DNA from: an uncultured Dyadobacter sp.
GTDB taxonomy: Bacteria > Bacteroidota > Bacteroidia > Cytophagales > Spirosomataceae
NCBI RefSeq assembly: GCF_946482605.1
Contig: NZ_CAMLSE010000022.1
Span: 1 to 64,000, forward strand
Length of the DNA: 64,000 nucleotides
Reading direction: 5' to 3'
Shown here: positions 35,401 through 44,900 of the stretch, in pieces
How the letters are laid out: the number at the start of each line of letters is the position of its first letter
Numbering within the stretch: position 1 is the stretch's first letter
Program-made: the position numbers and the translations under genes
The notes under the pieces: generated by a model
What the model was told of the DNA's origin: nothing
What the model saw: the letters and a program-made list of their open reading frames with translations, nothing else
The model's database searches: none

Positions 35401-35542
35401 CAATGTGCGTGTATTTGCGTCGGCCCGTAACCTGCTCACTTTCACCAAATGGCCGGGATGGGACCCGGAGGCCTGGGATGACGACGGTTTCAATATACCG
35501 ATGCCCAGGAATTTCACTGTTGGACTCAATCTCTCATTGTAA
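32429..35542 (+). CDS. SusC/RagA family TonB-dependent outer-membrane transporter, no STN domain
   Basis: 1037 residues with a signal peptide (FVLIAWLSPLMVLGQ). The mature protein starts directly with the carboxypeptidase-regulatory-like domain (about 30-110, NVTGVITDSLNNQGLPGVTV), then the plug (about 115-230; SSLQIRGPKSLTANSSPMVV) and the barrel. It lacks the N-terminal STN domain found in the other two SusC proteins here and has no sigma/FecR genes beside it, so it should be a plain importer controlled by other means. The SusD gene follows after 20 bp. An inverted repeat precedes the start. Confidence 0.95.
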   Translation: MHVKLPIPHWAKIFVLIAWLSPLMVLGQSLTNVTGVITDSLNNQGLPGVTVVVKGTQRGTTTDAEGRYSVQAAASDVLSFSYVGYILKEVTVGNQSVITVSLKPSTNALDELVVVGYGTMKKSDLTGAVIRIDSKTFKNQPMTQLTDMLTGTVAGFNANQATSAAGGSSLQIRGPKSLTANSSPMVVMDGVIFNGSIADINPADIETMDILKDASSAAVFGARAAGGVILITTKKGTTGKPVINVSANVGTTQTANDFRPFDAQGYLSFRRDVLRATNPDRPAFYYDNPGTLPTGVSLEQWRNASNNPQADNTQEWLGRLRFFPVETENYLAGKTVDWYKEVIRTGLRQNYDVSIGGGSQNVTYYWSLGYQNNEGILRGDKFSTIRSRLNVDFKVTDWLNVGVNTQFADRDESTVPANLGQMFIMSPYGSMFDANGDVSWYPNSFATANPLINYYGQERMNKVNTLFASLYGKIKLPFGLDYKISFQPRYETSKDYNFWSSRTLDGGSTRSGGYGTRADASTYEYILDNLLHWNKQFGIHQFDVTLLYSAERNRGWYSKIANQTFVPNENLGFHGLQYGTSPALETNDTQITGDAAMARLNYTLLDKYLITASVRRDGFSAFGTKQPRAVFPAAAIAWKISEEKFFNVGFISQAKLRLSWGVNGNRDIGAYSALAQLLSAMYYDGTNVQVGVYNTSLANPNLVWEKTKSINMGLDVSLLKNRIDMSVEYYDMTTTDLLMKRLLPEITGFKDITTNLGLLGNKGFEMTINTVNTEKANFSWRSGLVFSFNRNKIKRLFGDYKEETVDGKTVRTELPDYSNEWFPGQAIDRVWNYNVTGIWQTPEKDAAAVYKLQPGDFKATDVDGNGKYEALMDKQFIGYRQPRFRIGLRNEFTFWKNFTASIFLRSELGHMAPFAEGLRTGGADTYDRRNTNDFPYWTPENQNNDYARLNTNTNVFGGGIKVYKKLSFLRVQDINAGYSLPSELAKKLKVNNVRVFASARNLLTFTKWPGWDPEAWDDDGFNIPMPRNFTVGLNLSL

Positions 35543-35562
35543 CCCGCATTAACCCAGATATT

Positions 35563-37323
35563 ATGAAAATCCGTATCCAGACCTACCTGATCCTGTTTGT
35601 TTTGCTGCTCGGACAGTCTTCCTGCGACAAAGACTGGCTGAAACCGGAGCCACTGTCGTTTTTCAGTCCCGAAAACGTGTTTGTTGACAAAGCGGGCATG
35701 GAAGCGCTGCTGATCACGATGCGTAAGGACCTCAAAAACGAGAGTACCGGCACCATGCCCAACCTGACGATGGAGTTCGCTGCTTCCGACCTCGCGTCGC
35801 CCTGGTCACAGCTTGATTTTTACAACCTCACGCCCAATACCGACCAGTACTACCGGTTTCTGATGATGTTTACCATTACATATTCTTCCATTAAGAACTG
35901 TAATGTGCTGATCAGCCGTATTGACGAGATCAAATGGCAATCGGACCAGGACCGGAACGCCATTCTGGCGGAGGCGCTATGGCACCGGGCCTACTGGTAT
36001 TACAGGCTTGTGAATTCCTACGGCGATGTGCCGTTCCTGGGTGGGGAAATCCAGGAGGCGAAGCTTGATTTTCAAACGCACAGCCGTTGGACGATTCTTT
36101 CCAAAATCCAGTCCGACCTCGAATTTGCGGCGGAATGGCTACCGGCAACTGCCAAACCGGGCGTGATTACGAAAGGAGCTGCCAATCACCTGCTTACGAA
36201 GGTTTATTTGGCCAATCTCGAATACGATAAGGCAATCGGAGCGGCGAACAAAGTGATCAGCGGGCCCTATGCATTGATGACCCAGCGCTTTGGCGTCGAT
36301 GCCGCCAAGTCCAACCGCAACCTGATCTGGGACCTGCACCGCGCCAAGAATTTCAGCATTGCGCAGAACACCGAAACCATTCTGGCGGCCATCGACCGGT
36401 ACGAAGCGCCACCGGCAGCCCGTTCGGTAGGTTTGTACACGATGCGGCTCTACAACTGCCAGTGGTTTCAGCCGCAGGTACTCGACAGTCAGGGCAAGCC
36501 GGGCATGGTGGCCAGCGGGCCGATGTACGATTCACTTGGTCGCGGCAATGCGAATATCCGGCTGACGGGCCATTATCAGTATAATCTCTGGTCATACAAG
36601 GGCGACACCTGGCGGACGACGCCCGACCTGCGCCGTGCGGACATCAACTGGGTCGACATCCATGAGCTGAAATACAACAACCCGGCTTCGGTTGATTTTG
36701 GTAAACCGATCAATACCAAATACCTGGCCGCGCAGGTAGACACCTTCAAGCACGTGTATGCGATGCCGCATTACATTATGTATAACCCTCAGGACGATCC
36801 GAAGGCGACGCCGATGGGGGGTAATGGCGACTGGTATATTTTCAGGCTGGCGGAGACTTACCTGCTCAGGGCTGAGGCATATTACTGGAAAAACCAGCTC
36901 GCCCTGGCCGCCGACGATATCAACAAGGTGAGACAACGCGCCAAGGCGCTGCCGATCTCAGCCGGAGAAGTCACGATCGATTTCATTCTGCATGAACGCG
37001 CCAGGGAGCTTTTTGCGGAGGAGCCACGTCATTCGGAACTGGTGCGCATATCCTACATCATGGCCAAGGCCGGCCTGAATGGGTACAGTCTGTCCAATTT
37101 CAGCGGAAAGAACTTCTACTTCGACCGGGTGATGCGGTACAACAATACTTACGAGAAGAAAATACAGCTACTCGGCAACACGGCAAACATGGCACCTTTC
37201 CACGCATTGTGGCCCATTCCGTCCATTGTCATCACAGCCAATACCAAGGGCGTAATCAATCAGAACATAGGCTACGACGGCGCCGACCGGAACGTAGCGC
37301 CGCTGACGAAAATCAATGAGTGA
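35563..37323 (+). CDS. SusD/RagB family surface lipoprotein
   Basis: 586 residues with a lipobox (LLLGQSSC). The sequence has the SusD N-terminal pattern (PLSFFSPENVFVDKAGMEALL), the RagB region around WHRAYWYYRLVNSYGDVPF (about 145-163), and the C-terminal helical pattern RLAETYLLRAEAYYWKN and LHERARELFAEEP. It partners the SusC encoded just upstream and captures ligand at the surface. Its stop codon (TGA at 37321-37323) and last codons fall in a TGAATGA-type repeat array, so the extreme C-terminus may have been set by insertion of that element. Confidence 0.93.
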   Translation: MKIRIQTYLILFVLLLGQSSCDKDWLKPEPLSFFSPENVFVDKAGMEALLITMRKDLKNESTGTMPNLTMEFAASDLASPWSQLDFYNLTPNTDQYYRFLMMFTITYSSIKNCNVLISRIDEIKWQSDQDRNAILAEALWHRAYWYYRLVNSYGDVPFLGGEIQEAKLDFQTHSRWTILSKIQSDLEFAAEWLPATAKPGVITKGAANHLLTKVYLANLEYDKAIGAANKVISGPYALMTQRFGVDAAKSNRNLIWDLHRAKNFSIAQNTETILAAIDRYEAPPAARSVGLYTMRLYNCQWFQPQVLDSQGKPGMVASGPMYDSLGRGNANIRLTGHYQYNLWSYKGDTWRTTPDLRRADINWVDIHELKYNNPASVDFGKPINTKYLAAQVDTFKHVYAMPHYIMYNPQDDPKATPMGGNGDWYIFRLAETYLLRAEAYYWKNQLALAADDINKVRQRAKALPISAGEVTIDFILHERARELFAEEPRHSELVRISYIMAKAGLNGYSLSNFSGKNFYFDRVMRYNNTYEKKIQLLGNTANMAPFHALWPIPSIVITANTKGVINQNIGYDGADRNVAPLTKINE

Positions 37324-37328
37324 ATGAG

Positions 37329-37450
37329 TCAATGAGTGAATGAGTCGCAGTGGAACTGGAATGACTGAATGACTGAATGACTGAATGATTGAATGATTGA
37401 ATGAATGAATGACCGGGTCGCCGGGGCGATGAGCCGCCGTGGAACGGGCC
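37329..37450. repeat. Left arm of a large inverted repeat with TGAATGAN octamer array
   Basis: The arm contains at least six head-to-tail TGAATGAN octamers (about 37360-37412) flanked by CGCAGTGGAACTGG on one side and CCGGGTCGCCGG, GCGATGAGCCGCCG, GGAACGGGCC on the other. The same blocks occur in the same order, reverse-complemented, at 37827-37959. Similar octamers begin already at the last codons of the SusD gene. Confidence 0.85.
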
Positions 37451-37501
37451 GTAGTGGAACTGGAATGACCGAATGATTGAATGACTGAATGTGGAATAAC
37501 C

Positions 37502-37738
37502 AATCGCGTAGCGATGTAACATTGGCAGAAAGCCCAAAGGTTAGACCTTTTTCAAATCCCATTAGGGATGTAACAGCAAGTATGATCATCGATCCAAAGC
37601 CCTGCTGTTACATGCCCAGCGGCATTTTCGAAACATTGTAGCTGTCTCGGACATTGTTGTTGCATGCCCAAGGGCATTTGCCGGGAGTGGGGATTGTGGC
37701 TAATTGCTACCGATGTTACATGCCTGACGGCATTTTTT
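37502..37738. repeat. Five short palindromic REP-like repeats, about 52-56 bp apart
   Basis: Copies start at 37502, 37554, 37606, 37658 and 37714. The first two read AATCSC...GSGATGTAACA on the plus strand; the last three are inverted (TGTTACATGCC...GGCATTT). Each is a small stem of 5-6 bp with a 2-4 nt loop plus a one-sided TGTAACA tail. They fill the space between the two arms of the larger inverted repeat. Apart from the repeats, the 633-bp gap between SusD and the lipoprotein gene holds no gene that I can see. Confidence 0.75.
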
Positions 37739-37826
37739 ACCACGGTGATGCCGAAACCGTTCCATGATCGCCCGTTCCACAGCACCTCATCGCTTGCTGA
37801 CCCGGTCACACATTCCGTTCCACGGC

Positions 37827-37959
37827 GGCCCGTTCCGCGGCGGCTCATCGCTCCGGCGACCCGGTCAGTCATTCAATCATTCAATCATTCAATCATTCAG
37901 TCATTCAGTCATTCAAAATTCAAAATTCCCAGTTCCACTGCGGCTCATTCACTCATTCA
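37827..37959. repeat. Right arm of the large inverted repeat
   Basis: Reverse complement of the left arm: GGCCCGTTCC, then CGGCGGCTCATCGC, CCGGCGACCCGG, six NTCATTCA octamers, and CCAGTTCCACTGCG. A 14-bp AAATTC duplication (about 37914-37927) is extra in this arm. The arm ends on the stop codon of the leftward lipoprotein gene. Degenerate further copies of CGTTCCA blocks lie inside it (37750-37826). Confidence 0.85.
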
Positions 37960-38646
37960 AAAAAGCACCGCCCGCTTCGACACGTACACCGTGCCGTTGG
38001 GGGCGTTGCAGTATTTGAAATCTTCTCCTTCACCGCAAATAGGCGCGGAGCCGGCTACGTACAGCCGTGATTGGGGATCGAAATAGACGTTGATAAACTG
38101 GTGATGAGCAGGCAGGGATATTTTTCGGCCACTTTCCGATTTGATGCCGACCGTCCGGAGATAGCTCCCGCTTTGGACGATATCGATCCCGAATGCGATG
38201 CCATTTCCGGAGTAAGCATAATTGATGGGCACTTTCCAGTTATCCATGGCCGCTCTGCGGCGGACACGCTCCCAGGTCAGGCCATGATCGGTGCTGAACG
38301 AAGAAGGCTGGCCTGCGAAATAGTTTCCGAGCGCGTCACCGCTGCCATACTGACTCTCCATTGCAAAAAGTGTATCCTGCTGTTCCATAAAACCGAAGAG
38401 ACCGACCCGCGCATCGTAGTTGGTGGTCGTCCAGTTTTTTCCCTGATCCGTGGTAATGTAAATCTTAAAGCCGGTCGTGATGACCAGCGTATCGTCGATA
38501 TTGCCGTGCACCGCTTTGATGTCCCGGTTATCGGGTGCTCTCAGAACGTACCAGTCGGGGTTTTCCGGCACCGGGTCCGGGCTTTCGTCTTTTTTACATG
38601 AAATAAGGAGTACAAATGCCGCAAGGATCAGTAGCGTTTGCTTCAT
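37957..38646 (-). CDS. Lipoprotein with sialidase/BNR-like repeat segments
   Basis: 229 residues with a lipobox (LLILAAFVLLISC). Asp-box-like turns are visible: TTDQGKNWTTT near 65 and STDHGLTWERV near 120, as in photosystem-II-stability/sialidase-type propellers. It is too short for a full propeller (usually over 300 residues), so it may be truncated or a partial fold. The stop TGA lies inside the right arm of the inverted-repeat element, and the final VLF tail may derive from it. No partner gene is evident. Confidence 0.65.
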   Translation of the reverse strand: MKQTLLILAAFVLLISCKKDESPDPVPENPDWYVLRAPDNRDIKAVHGNIDDTLVITTGFKIYITTDQGKNWTTTNYDARVGLFGFMEQQDTLFAMESQYGSGDALGNYFAGQPSSFSTDHGLTWERVRRRAAMDNWKVPINYAYSGNGIAFGIDIVQSGSYLRTVGIKSESGRKISLPAHHQFINVYFDPQSRLYVAGSAPICGEGEDFKYCNAPNGTVYVSKRAVLF

Positions 38647-38826
38647 GGCTGTCGGGATGGATGTTTTAATGTGAATGATCGGTTACAAGTTACTATTTCT
38701 CACCTTCATTTTACAAATGCTTTTAAAAATATAGCCTTGGATAACCGGAAAGATCATGTCGTCTGAAATCTTATTTTACAATCGCGCATGCAACATCCGT
38801 CAGGGAGAATTGTCTTTGTAACCGTT

Positions 38827-38840
38827 ATTCGAATTCGAAT
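38827..38840. promoter_or_regulatory. 14-bp perfect palindrome upstream of the esterase gene
   Basis: ATTCGAATTCGAAT is fully self-complementary, 31 bp before the ATG at 38872, where a repressor or activator would overlap the promoter or leader. TTTG at 38815-38818 could be a -33 box, but the downstream -7 match is poor. Confidence 0.4.
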
Positions 38841-38871
38841 GGGATTTTGAAATCAAAACTTCGGACCTCAT

Positions 38872-40575
38872 ATGCGCACATCTTTTACTACATTTTCACG
38901 CCTTCTTTTCTCGCTGCTCTTCGCCGTTCAGTTCGCGCTCAACGGCATGGCACAGTCCAGAATTCCCGCCCTCGACAGCATGGGGCTCCATATGGGCAGG
39001 CAAAACTGGAAGGCAGCCATGGAATGGGCGTTAAAAGCCGCTGAAGCGGATCCGAAGGAAAGAAATTGGAGATACCTGAATGCCGCTATTTTTGCCAGCC
39101 GCGACAGGAACAGGGAGCTGGCCTTGCATTATGCCACCCTGGTAGTGAATTCAGAGATCATTACCCAGGCGGGTTATCAGAACAATTTTGATTGGCTGCG
39201 GGACGATCCGGAATGGCGCGCGCTCATGCACAAGGTGGACGCCCGCAAGGAACAGGAACGGCAGGAAAAGATCAAAGCCAGCTTACCTTTTCGTGCCTAT
39301 CAGCAGGAGCTTTCGCTGCAAGCCGCTCAATACGTGGATTCGCTCTCTCAAATCAGGTCTCCGGCTGCACTGTACCAAGCGATCAGGGAGAACCGGCCCG
39401 CGCATCAGTATACCCGCTACGGACGGTATGTGTATGCATGGGTCAAACTGGCTGATACCCTTGAATTTCCTTATCTGATCCAGCTCCCATCAAATTTCGA
39501 CCCCGGAAAACAGCATCCGTTGGTCGTCGTGCTTCACGGCGCCGTGGGACGCCAATCCAAGATCCCGGATGTGCCCGACAGTACGACTGCCCACGTCCCG
39601 TTCGGAAAGATGTTTATGCAAAAGGCCGGTGAATCGGGCTTTATCGCTGTTTTTCCCAACAGCAACAAACAATACAACTGGATGATGCCCGATGACGGCT
39701 TTGGCCTTGTACCCGAGCTGGTGCGGCAGGTCAAGCATTTATATTCCATCGACGATAGCCGGGTTTATGTTACGGGTCATTCCAATGGTGCGACCGGCGC
39801 ATTTTCCTATCTCATGAAGCAGCCGGGTCTTTTTGCCGGCTTTTCCGGGCTGAACAACCGTCCGCAGGTGCGCACCGGAGGTACGTTTTTCAGAAATGCA
39901 GTAAACCGCTCCTTTTACAACGTGGCGACCGACTATGATTACTATTTTCCACTGGAAGGACACAGAGCGGTAACCGGCCTGGCTCAAAAGTTGGGTATTG
40001 ACTGGCAAAATCAGGAAATAACCGGGCACCGGTCACATGGCTATCTGATGAATGCAAAGGATAGCACAGCGCATCAGGTGTACGGGCAGCTTTTTGACTA
40101 CATGTCAGCTCAAACGCGTAACCCATTCAGAAACAGCTTGTATTGGGAGTGCGATGATACAAAACACGGCCGCTGTGATTGGCTGGAAATTGTTAAACTC
40201 GACACCGCCATGCGGGCGGCCACCTGGCAAAGCCCCGTGAACGCTGTTGTGACGGGCTGGCGCGATATGATGAAACCCGAGGTAATGCTGGATAGCACTT
40301 CCCAGGCTTTTGAGTTTCCAAGACAATCCGGGGCGGTACAGGCAACGTATGCCGGCAACCGTTTCGAATTAAAAACATCCCGGGTCGGAAAAATCAGGAT
40401 CTATTTGTCCCCGGAAATGATTGATTTGAAGCAAAATGTAAGGGTAGTTATCAATGGCCGGACCGTTTTCAATGGCCCGGTCGAAATGGACCGGGCTTTT
40501 ATACTCAATCAGTACCGGCGGGAAATGGACCAGCAGGCAGTTTGGGTCAACGCATTGGAGTTGACGGTTCCTTAA
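38872..40575 (+). CDS. Exported alpha/beta-hydrolase (esterase / PHB-depolymerase-like) with TPR-like N-terminus
   Basis: 567 residues with a signal peptide (LLFSLLFAVQFALNGMAQ). Residues about 40-130 look like a TPR end-of-group helical module (WKAAMEWALKAAEADPKER; FDWLRDDPEWRALM). The hydrolase domain (about 195-420) shows the oxyanion strand HPLVVVLHG and the nucleophile elbow GHSNGATG; a His in GHRSHGY is a candidate for the triad. The C-terminal 130 residues are a beta-rich domain. It probably cleaves an ester outside the cytoplasm, for example acyl or feruloyl groups on glycans; the substrate is inference. It is convergent with the efflux operon and apparently monocistronic. Confidence 0.78.
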   Translation: MRTSFTTFSRLLFSLLFAVQFALNGMAQSRIPALDSMGLHMGRQNWKAAMEWALKAAEADPKERNWRYLNAAIFASRDRNRELALHYATLVVNSEIITQAGYQNNFDWLRDDPEWRALMHKVDARKEQERQEKIKASLPFRAYQQELSLQAAQYVDSLSQIRSPAALYQAIRENRPAHQYTRYGRYVYAWVKLADTLEFPYLIQLPSNFDPGKQHPLVVVLHGAVGRQSKIPDVPDSTTAHVPFGKMFMQKAGESGFIAVFPNSNKQYNWMMPDDGFGLVPELVRQVKHLYSIDDSRVYVTGHSNGATGAFSYLMKQPGLFAGFSGLNNRPQVRTGGTFFRNAVNRSFYNVATDYDYYFPLEGHRAVTGLAQKLGIDWQNQEITGHRSHGYLMNAKDSTAHQVYGQLFDYMSAQTRNPFRNSLYWECDDTKHGRCDWLEIVKLDTAMRAATWQSPVNAVVTGWRDMMKPEVMLDSTSQAFEFPRQSGAVQATYAGNRFELKTSRVGKIRIYLSPEMIDLKQNVRVVINGRTVFNGPVEMDRAFILNQYRREMDQQAVWVNALELTVP

Positions 40576-40613
40576 TGCATTGTTTAGTTTTTTACAAATC
40601 GCGCCCCATTGCG

Positions 40614-41948
40614 TTACTCCGACGTCAGTCTTTGCAGGTCCGAAACCGAGAGCCGGTAATGGAGCTGGGCTGCCAGTAGATCGGCTTCGGCCTTCGCGAG
40701 CAGCGACCGGGTATTGAGCATATCGGCTTGCAGGTTCAGCCCTGATGTTTGTTTGTCGGTCTGTACTTTCAGTTCTTCCTTTCGGTAATGCACCGCCTTT
40801 TCGGCCACTGCGATCAATGCTGTGGCCTGGCTTAATTTGCGGTGTGCTTTGGATACATCGTTTTTTACCTGTTCCTGCGTGTGCGCCACCTGTTCCCGCG
40901 CCTGTTGGCGAAGCAGCTCCCGTTGCCGGATCACCTGTTTGTTGGCGACAAGGTCCTGAATATTCCATTTGAACTGCGCGCCAACGAACGGGTTGTTGGT
41001 CGGATAGAGGAGGTTGCCGGTCTGGTAGGAGTAACCTGCTACGAGTCCGATGTCCGGCCGGTTGCTTTGCGATGCGGCTTTGATAGCCTGTTCCGTTTTC
41101 ACGACAGTCAGGTTAGCGATCTGAATGTCTGCGTTTCCGGCGGATGCATTGGCCAGATAGCTGTCCAGCGTTGCGGGAGGGGCAGTGATGGCCGCAACGG
41201 GCGATAAAGAAAGGCTATCGGCCTGAATGCCGGTGAGCTGTTTGAGATCGGCCGTATAATCTTCTGTCTGAATGTTCAGTTTTAAAAGATTTTGCTCCTC
41301 GTCGGCGATGCTCGCCTGTAATCCTGCTTTGTTGACGTCGATCGTCTTGCCGGACAGCAATGCGCTTTCGACATCATAAAGCCGCATTTGCGCAAACTGT
41401 ATCTTGGCCCGTGCCTCTTCTTTCTGTTTTTCGGCAATCAGCAATCCATAATACAACTTTTCGATAGCCTGCCGGATCTGCAATGACGCTTTAAGCTGCT
41501 CTTTACGCGCAAGTTCAGCGTCGGTGGTGGCGATGGCAATCCCGGTATTGATCTTTCCCAACTGGGTAATGGGCTGATAAACCGTCACACCCGCATTGAA
41601 ATTGTGGTGCTTACCCAATGCGAACGTCTTTTCTTCATTAGGCAGCGCAATGGAAGTACCGCCCAGCGGGAGCGCGCCAAACGAGCCCTGCGGGATGACC
41701 AGTGACCCGAGATTGGCATTGTACTGGTAGGCCGAATTGACGGTCGCAATGGGGTAACGTTTGATTTTATCCTCCGCGATTTTGGCTTCCTTTTCAGTGA
41801 CCTGGAGTTTTCTCACATTGAGCAGATGATTGTTCTGCAGAGCGAGGTCTACCGCCTGTTCGAGCGTAACCGGCTGCGTTTGTTGTGCATATGCGGCTGT
41901 CGCGGATGCGAGCAGGACCAGTAGGGGGAGCAATGACTTAGTTTTCAT
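40614..41948 (-). CDS. TolC family outer-membrane efflux protein
   Basis: 444 residues from the ATG at 41948, giving a signal peptide (LLPLLVLLASATAAYA); the upstream ATG adds four residues. Two long helical-hairpin halves are visible, typical of OEP proteins: LEQAVDLALQNNHLLNVRKL near the start and HYRKEELKVQTDKQTSG, LLAKAEADLLAAQLHYRLS at the end. It forms the outer-membrane channel for the RND pump encoded just upstream. Its start overlaps the pump's stop by 11 bp (ATGAAAACTAA), so translation is coupled. Confidence 0.92.
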   Translation of the reverse strand: MKTKSLLPLLVLLASATAAYAQQTQPVTLEQAVDLALQNNHLLNVRKLQVTEKEAKIAEDKIKRYPIATVNSAYQYNANLGSLVIPQGSFGALPLGGTSIALPNEEKTFALGKHHNFNAGVTVYQPITQLGKINTGIAIATTDAELARKEQLKASLQIRQAIEKLYYGLLIAEKQKEEARAKIQFAQMRLYDVESALLSGKTIDVNKAGLQASIADEEQNLLKLNIQTEDYTADLKQLTGIQADSLSLSPVAAITAPPATLDSYLANASAGNADIQIANLTVVKTEQAIKAASQSNRPDIGLVAGYSYQTGNLLYPTNNPFVGAQFKWNIQDLVANKQVIRQRELLRQQAREQVAHTQEQVKNDVSKAHRKLSQATALIAVAEKAVHYRKEELKVQTDKQTSGLNLQADMLNTRSLLAKAEADLLAAQLHYRLSVSDLQRLTSE

Positions 41949-44900
41949 GGTGTTCAGCAACAGGTGTTACCATCAGATCTTTTTTGTCGTGCGGTTTGAT
42001 CATCGCGATGTACAGCACAGGCACGGTGAGCAGTGCCATGACCATCGACCAGATCACGCCGACGGCGATCACACTGGCCAGCGGGCTCCACATTGGCGAG
42101 CCGGAAAGGATCATCGGCAGCACGCCGATCGCCGCAGCCATGGCGGTCAGGAAGATCGGCCGGAGGCGCCGCTTGCCCGATTCAATCGCGGCTGTGCGGA
42201 TATCCATCCCGTGTCCCAATAGTTCATTGGTATGATCGACCAGGATAATCGCGTTTCGGACGACGATACCGGACAGGCTGATCAGTCCCACGAATGCGGT
42301 GAAACCGAAGTTGTTATGGGTAATGTAAAGCCCGATCAATGCACCGAAAAGGCTAAGCGGAATGGTGAGCATCACGAGCGCGGCTTCTTTCAGACTCCTG
42401 AACTGGAACAGCAGGATGAAGAAGATGAGCACCAGGCTGATGGCCAGCACGACCATCATCTGGCTGAATGTCTCGTTCTTGTTGAACTGCTCGCCGCCGT
42501 ACTCGATCCGGTATCCGGCGGGCAGGGGCAGTTCGGCGATCTTCGAACGAACTTCTTTCACCAGGTCTGCGGGCAGCACGTCACCTTCCGTTTCACTGAG
42601 TACGGTAAGCGTCCTCACGCCGTTGCGATGCATGATCTTGCCCGTTTGCCATTGTGGTTTCAGTTCGGCGATCTGTCGCAAAGGAACGCTCGCGTCTGTT
42701 ACGGGTGATGCCAGGTAGATGTTTTCAAGATTATCGGACGATTGCCTGTTACGCTCGTCGAGCCTGAAAACAATGTCGAGCGGATTATTGCCTTCATACA
42801 TAGTCGAAATGGGCGCTCCGTTGAAGCCTGTGTACACCATTTGCGAAATGCTGCCTGTCGTGAACCCGAGCCGGTTGGCCTCGTCTTTCAGCTGAATGCT
42901 GATTCCATAATAATCTTCCCGGAAATCGGGACGGACCATCGCACTGCCTTTTGCATTTTTAAGGATCTCCTGAACCTGCGTGCCGATGGCTTTCAGCCGG
43001 CCGATATCGTCGCCCACAATGCGGACTTCGACCGGCGATTTGTAGGGTGAGCCCTGCTGCATCAGTTTCACCTGCGGCGAACCTTCCGGGATCAGGGCAG
43101 CTACTTTTCCTTCCAGTTCGTGTGCGAATTCTTCCGCCGTTTTGTCGTCCGTCGTGTTGATCAGGATCTGGGCATAATTCGTTACGGGCACTTCCGGAGA
43201 GAAGTTGTAGTAAAAACGGGGGGCGCTGGTACCGGTAAAGGTGGCATAGGAAGTCACGCGCGGGTCTCCTTTGACCAGTTTTTCGGCTTTGAGAATCGCC
43301 TGGCTGGTTTTATCCAGTTTGGTACCGGTGGGCATCCAGAGTTCTACCACGAACTGGTTACGTTCCGCGGCGGGAAAGAATTTCTGTTTGATACCCTGAT
43401 ACACAAACAGCGATAGCACGATGGTCAGGAGACTAACCCCGATGGTCAATGCAGAATGGCGCACACACCATTCCAGGGCGCTGTTGTAGCCGTTCTGCAT
43501 GCGGTCCAGGAGCGATATGCGCTTCTTTTTGTTGGTTTCTTCCGCGCTGTGGTCGTGAAGGCCCTTCTTAATGAATGTATAGCAAAGCAAAGGCGTCAGG
43601 ATCATGGCGACGATGAACGAGGCTGCCAATGCGATGGCTACCGTTACCGGTAATGCGTGGATGAATTCTCCCACCGAGCCGGTCAGGATCACCATGGGCA
43701 TAAAGGATGCGATAATCGTAACGGTGGCGGCAAGTACCGGAACAACCAGGTCCGTGGCGCTCCGCCAGGCCGCTGTCCAGCGCTCTACGCCCTCATCAAG
43801 GAGCTCCACATAGTTGTCGGCGATGACAATGGCGTCATCCACCACCATTCCGAGCACAACGATCAGTGCGGCCAGCGATACCTGGTGCAGCTCGATGCCG
43901 AATGCATTCAGCAACGCGAAGGTTACCGCAATGGTCATGGGAATCGCCATCGCAGCCACCGCGGCAATCCGGATCGGAAGCAGCAGGATTACCACGATAA
44001 CAACCGAGAAGATGGCCAGAAAGAACTCATGGATGAAATGGCTGATATTTTCGTCCACCAGTTTCGGTTGGTTCACAATGGTCGTAAGCGTCACGTCCGA
44101 CGGAAGCAGACGTTCGGTTTCGGCTAGTTTGGCGGTCACTTCTTCTCCGAACTTTACAATATTGTTGCCCTCTTGCATCTGGATGGCAAGCATCATGGCA
44201 TTGTTGCCATTCACCGTGGTTTTGCTGGTTGGTTCGGCATACTGGCGTGTAACGTCGGCGATGTCGCCCAGCCGCACCAGCTCTCCCGTTCTGGATGCAC
44301 CTACGATCTGGTTGGCAATTTCATTCTCGGTGTTATAATACCCCGACGTATAAAGCGGCGTCTGGCTTGTCGCCGTTTTGATGTCGCCGGTCGGGCTGAT
44401 GACGTTTTGCGATTGCAGCAACTGCACGACCTGCGACAGTTTTACATTGTACTGCGACAGTTTTTCCGAACTGGAAGTGACCGTGATCTGCTCTTTTTGT
44501 TCACCAATCCGTTTGATTTTCGAAACGGATTTTACCGTACGCAGGTTGTCTTCCAGCTTCTGGGTGTAGTCTTTAAGCTGGGCATAAGTAGCCTTATCGC
44601 TCTCGATACCGATCACCAGCGCCTCTGTATCCCCGAAATCGGAATTGACAATGGGGCCTCGGACGCCTTTGGGAAAGTCGACGGTTTTGGCGACCAGCAG
44701 CTGGTGTCGCAGTTTACTCCAGAAGACATCCGGATTTTTGACATTTTCGCCCAGTTCTACATTGACAACCACCATACCGTCCTGAGTGGTAGAGTAGGTC
44801 TTGTCCTTCCGGATTTCCTCAAACTGGAAAAGGTATTGTTCGAGTTTTTTAGTCACCTGGTCTTCCACCTGTGCGGAGTTGGCACCGGGGAAATAGGCGA

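Noticed and set aside
37502..37738. CRISPR-like array (short palindromic repeats with regular spacing)
   Set aside because: The repeats differ in sequence, change orientation between copies two and three, and no cas genes are near. REP-like elements fit better.
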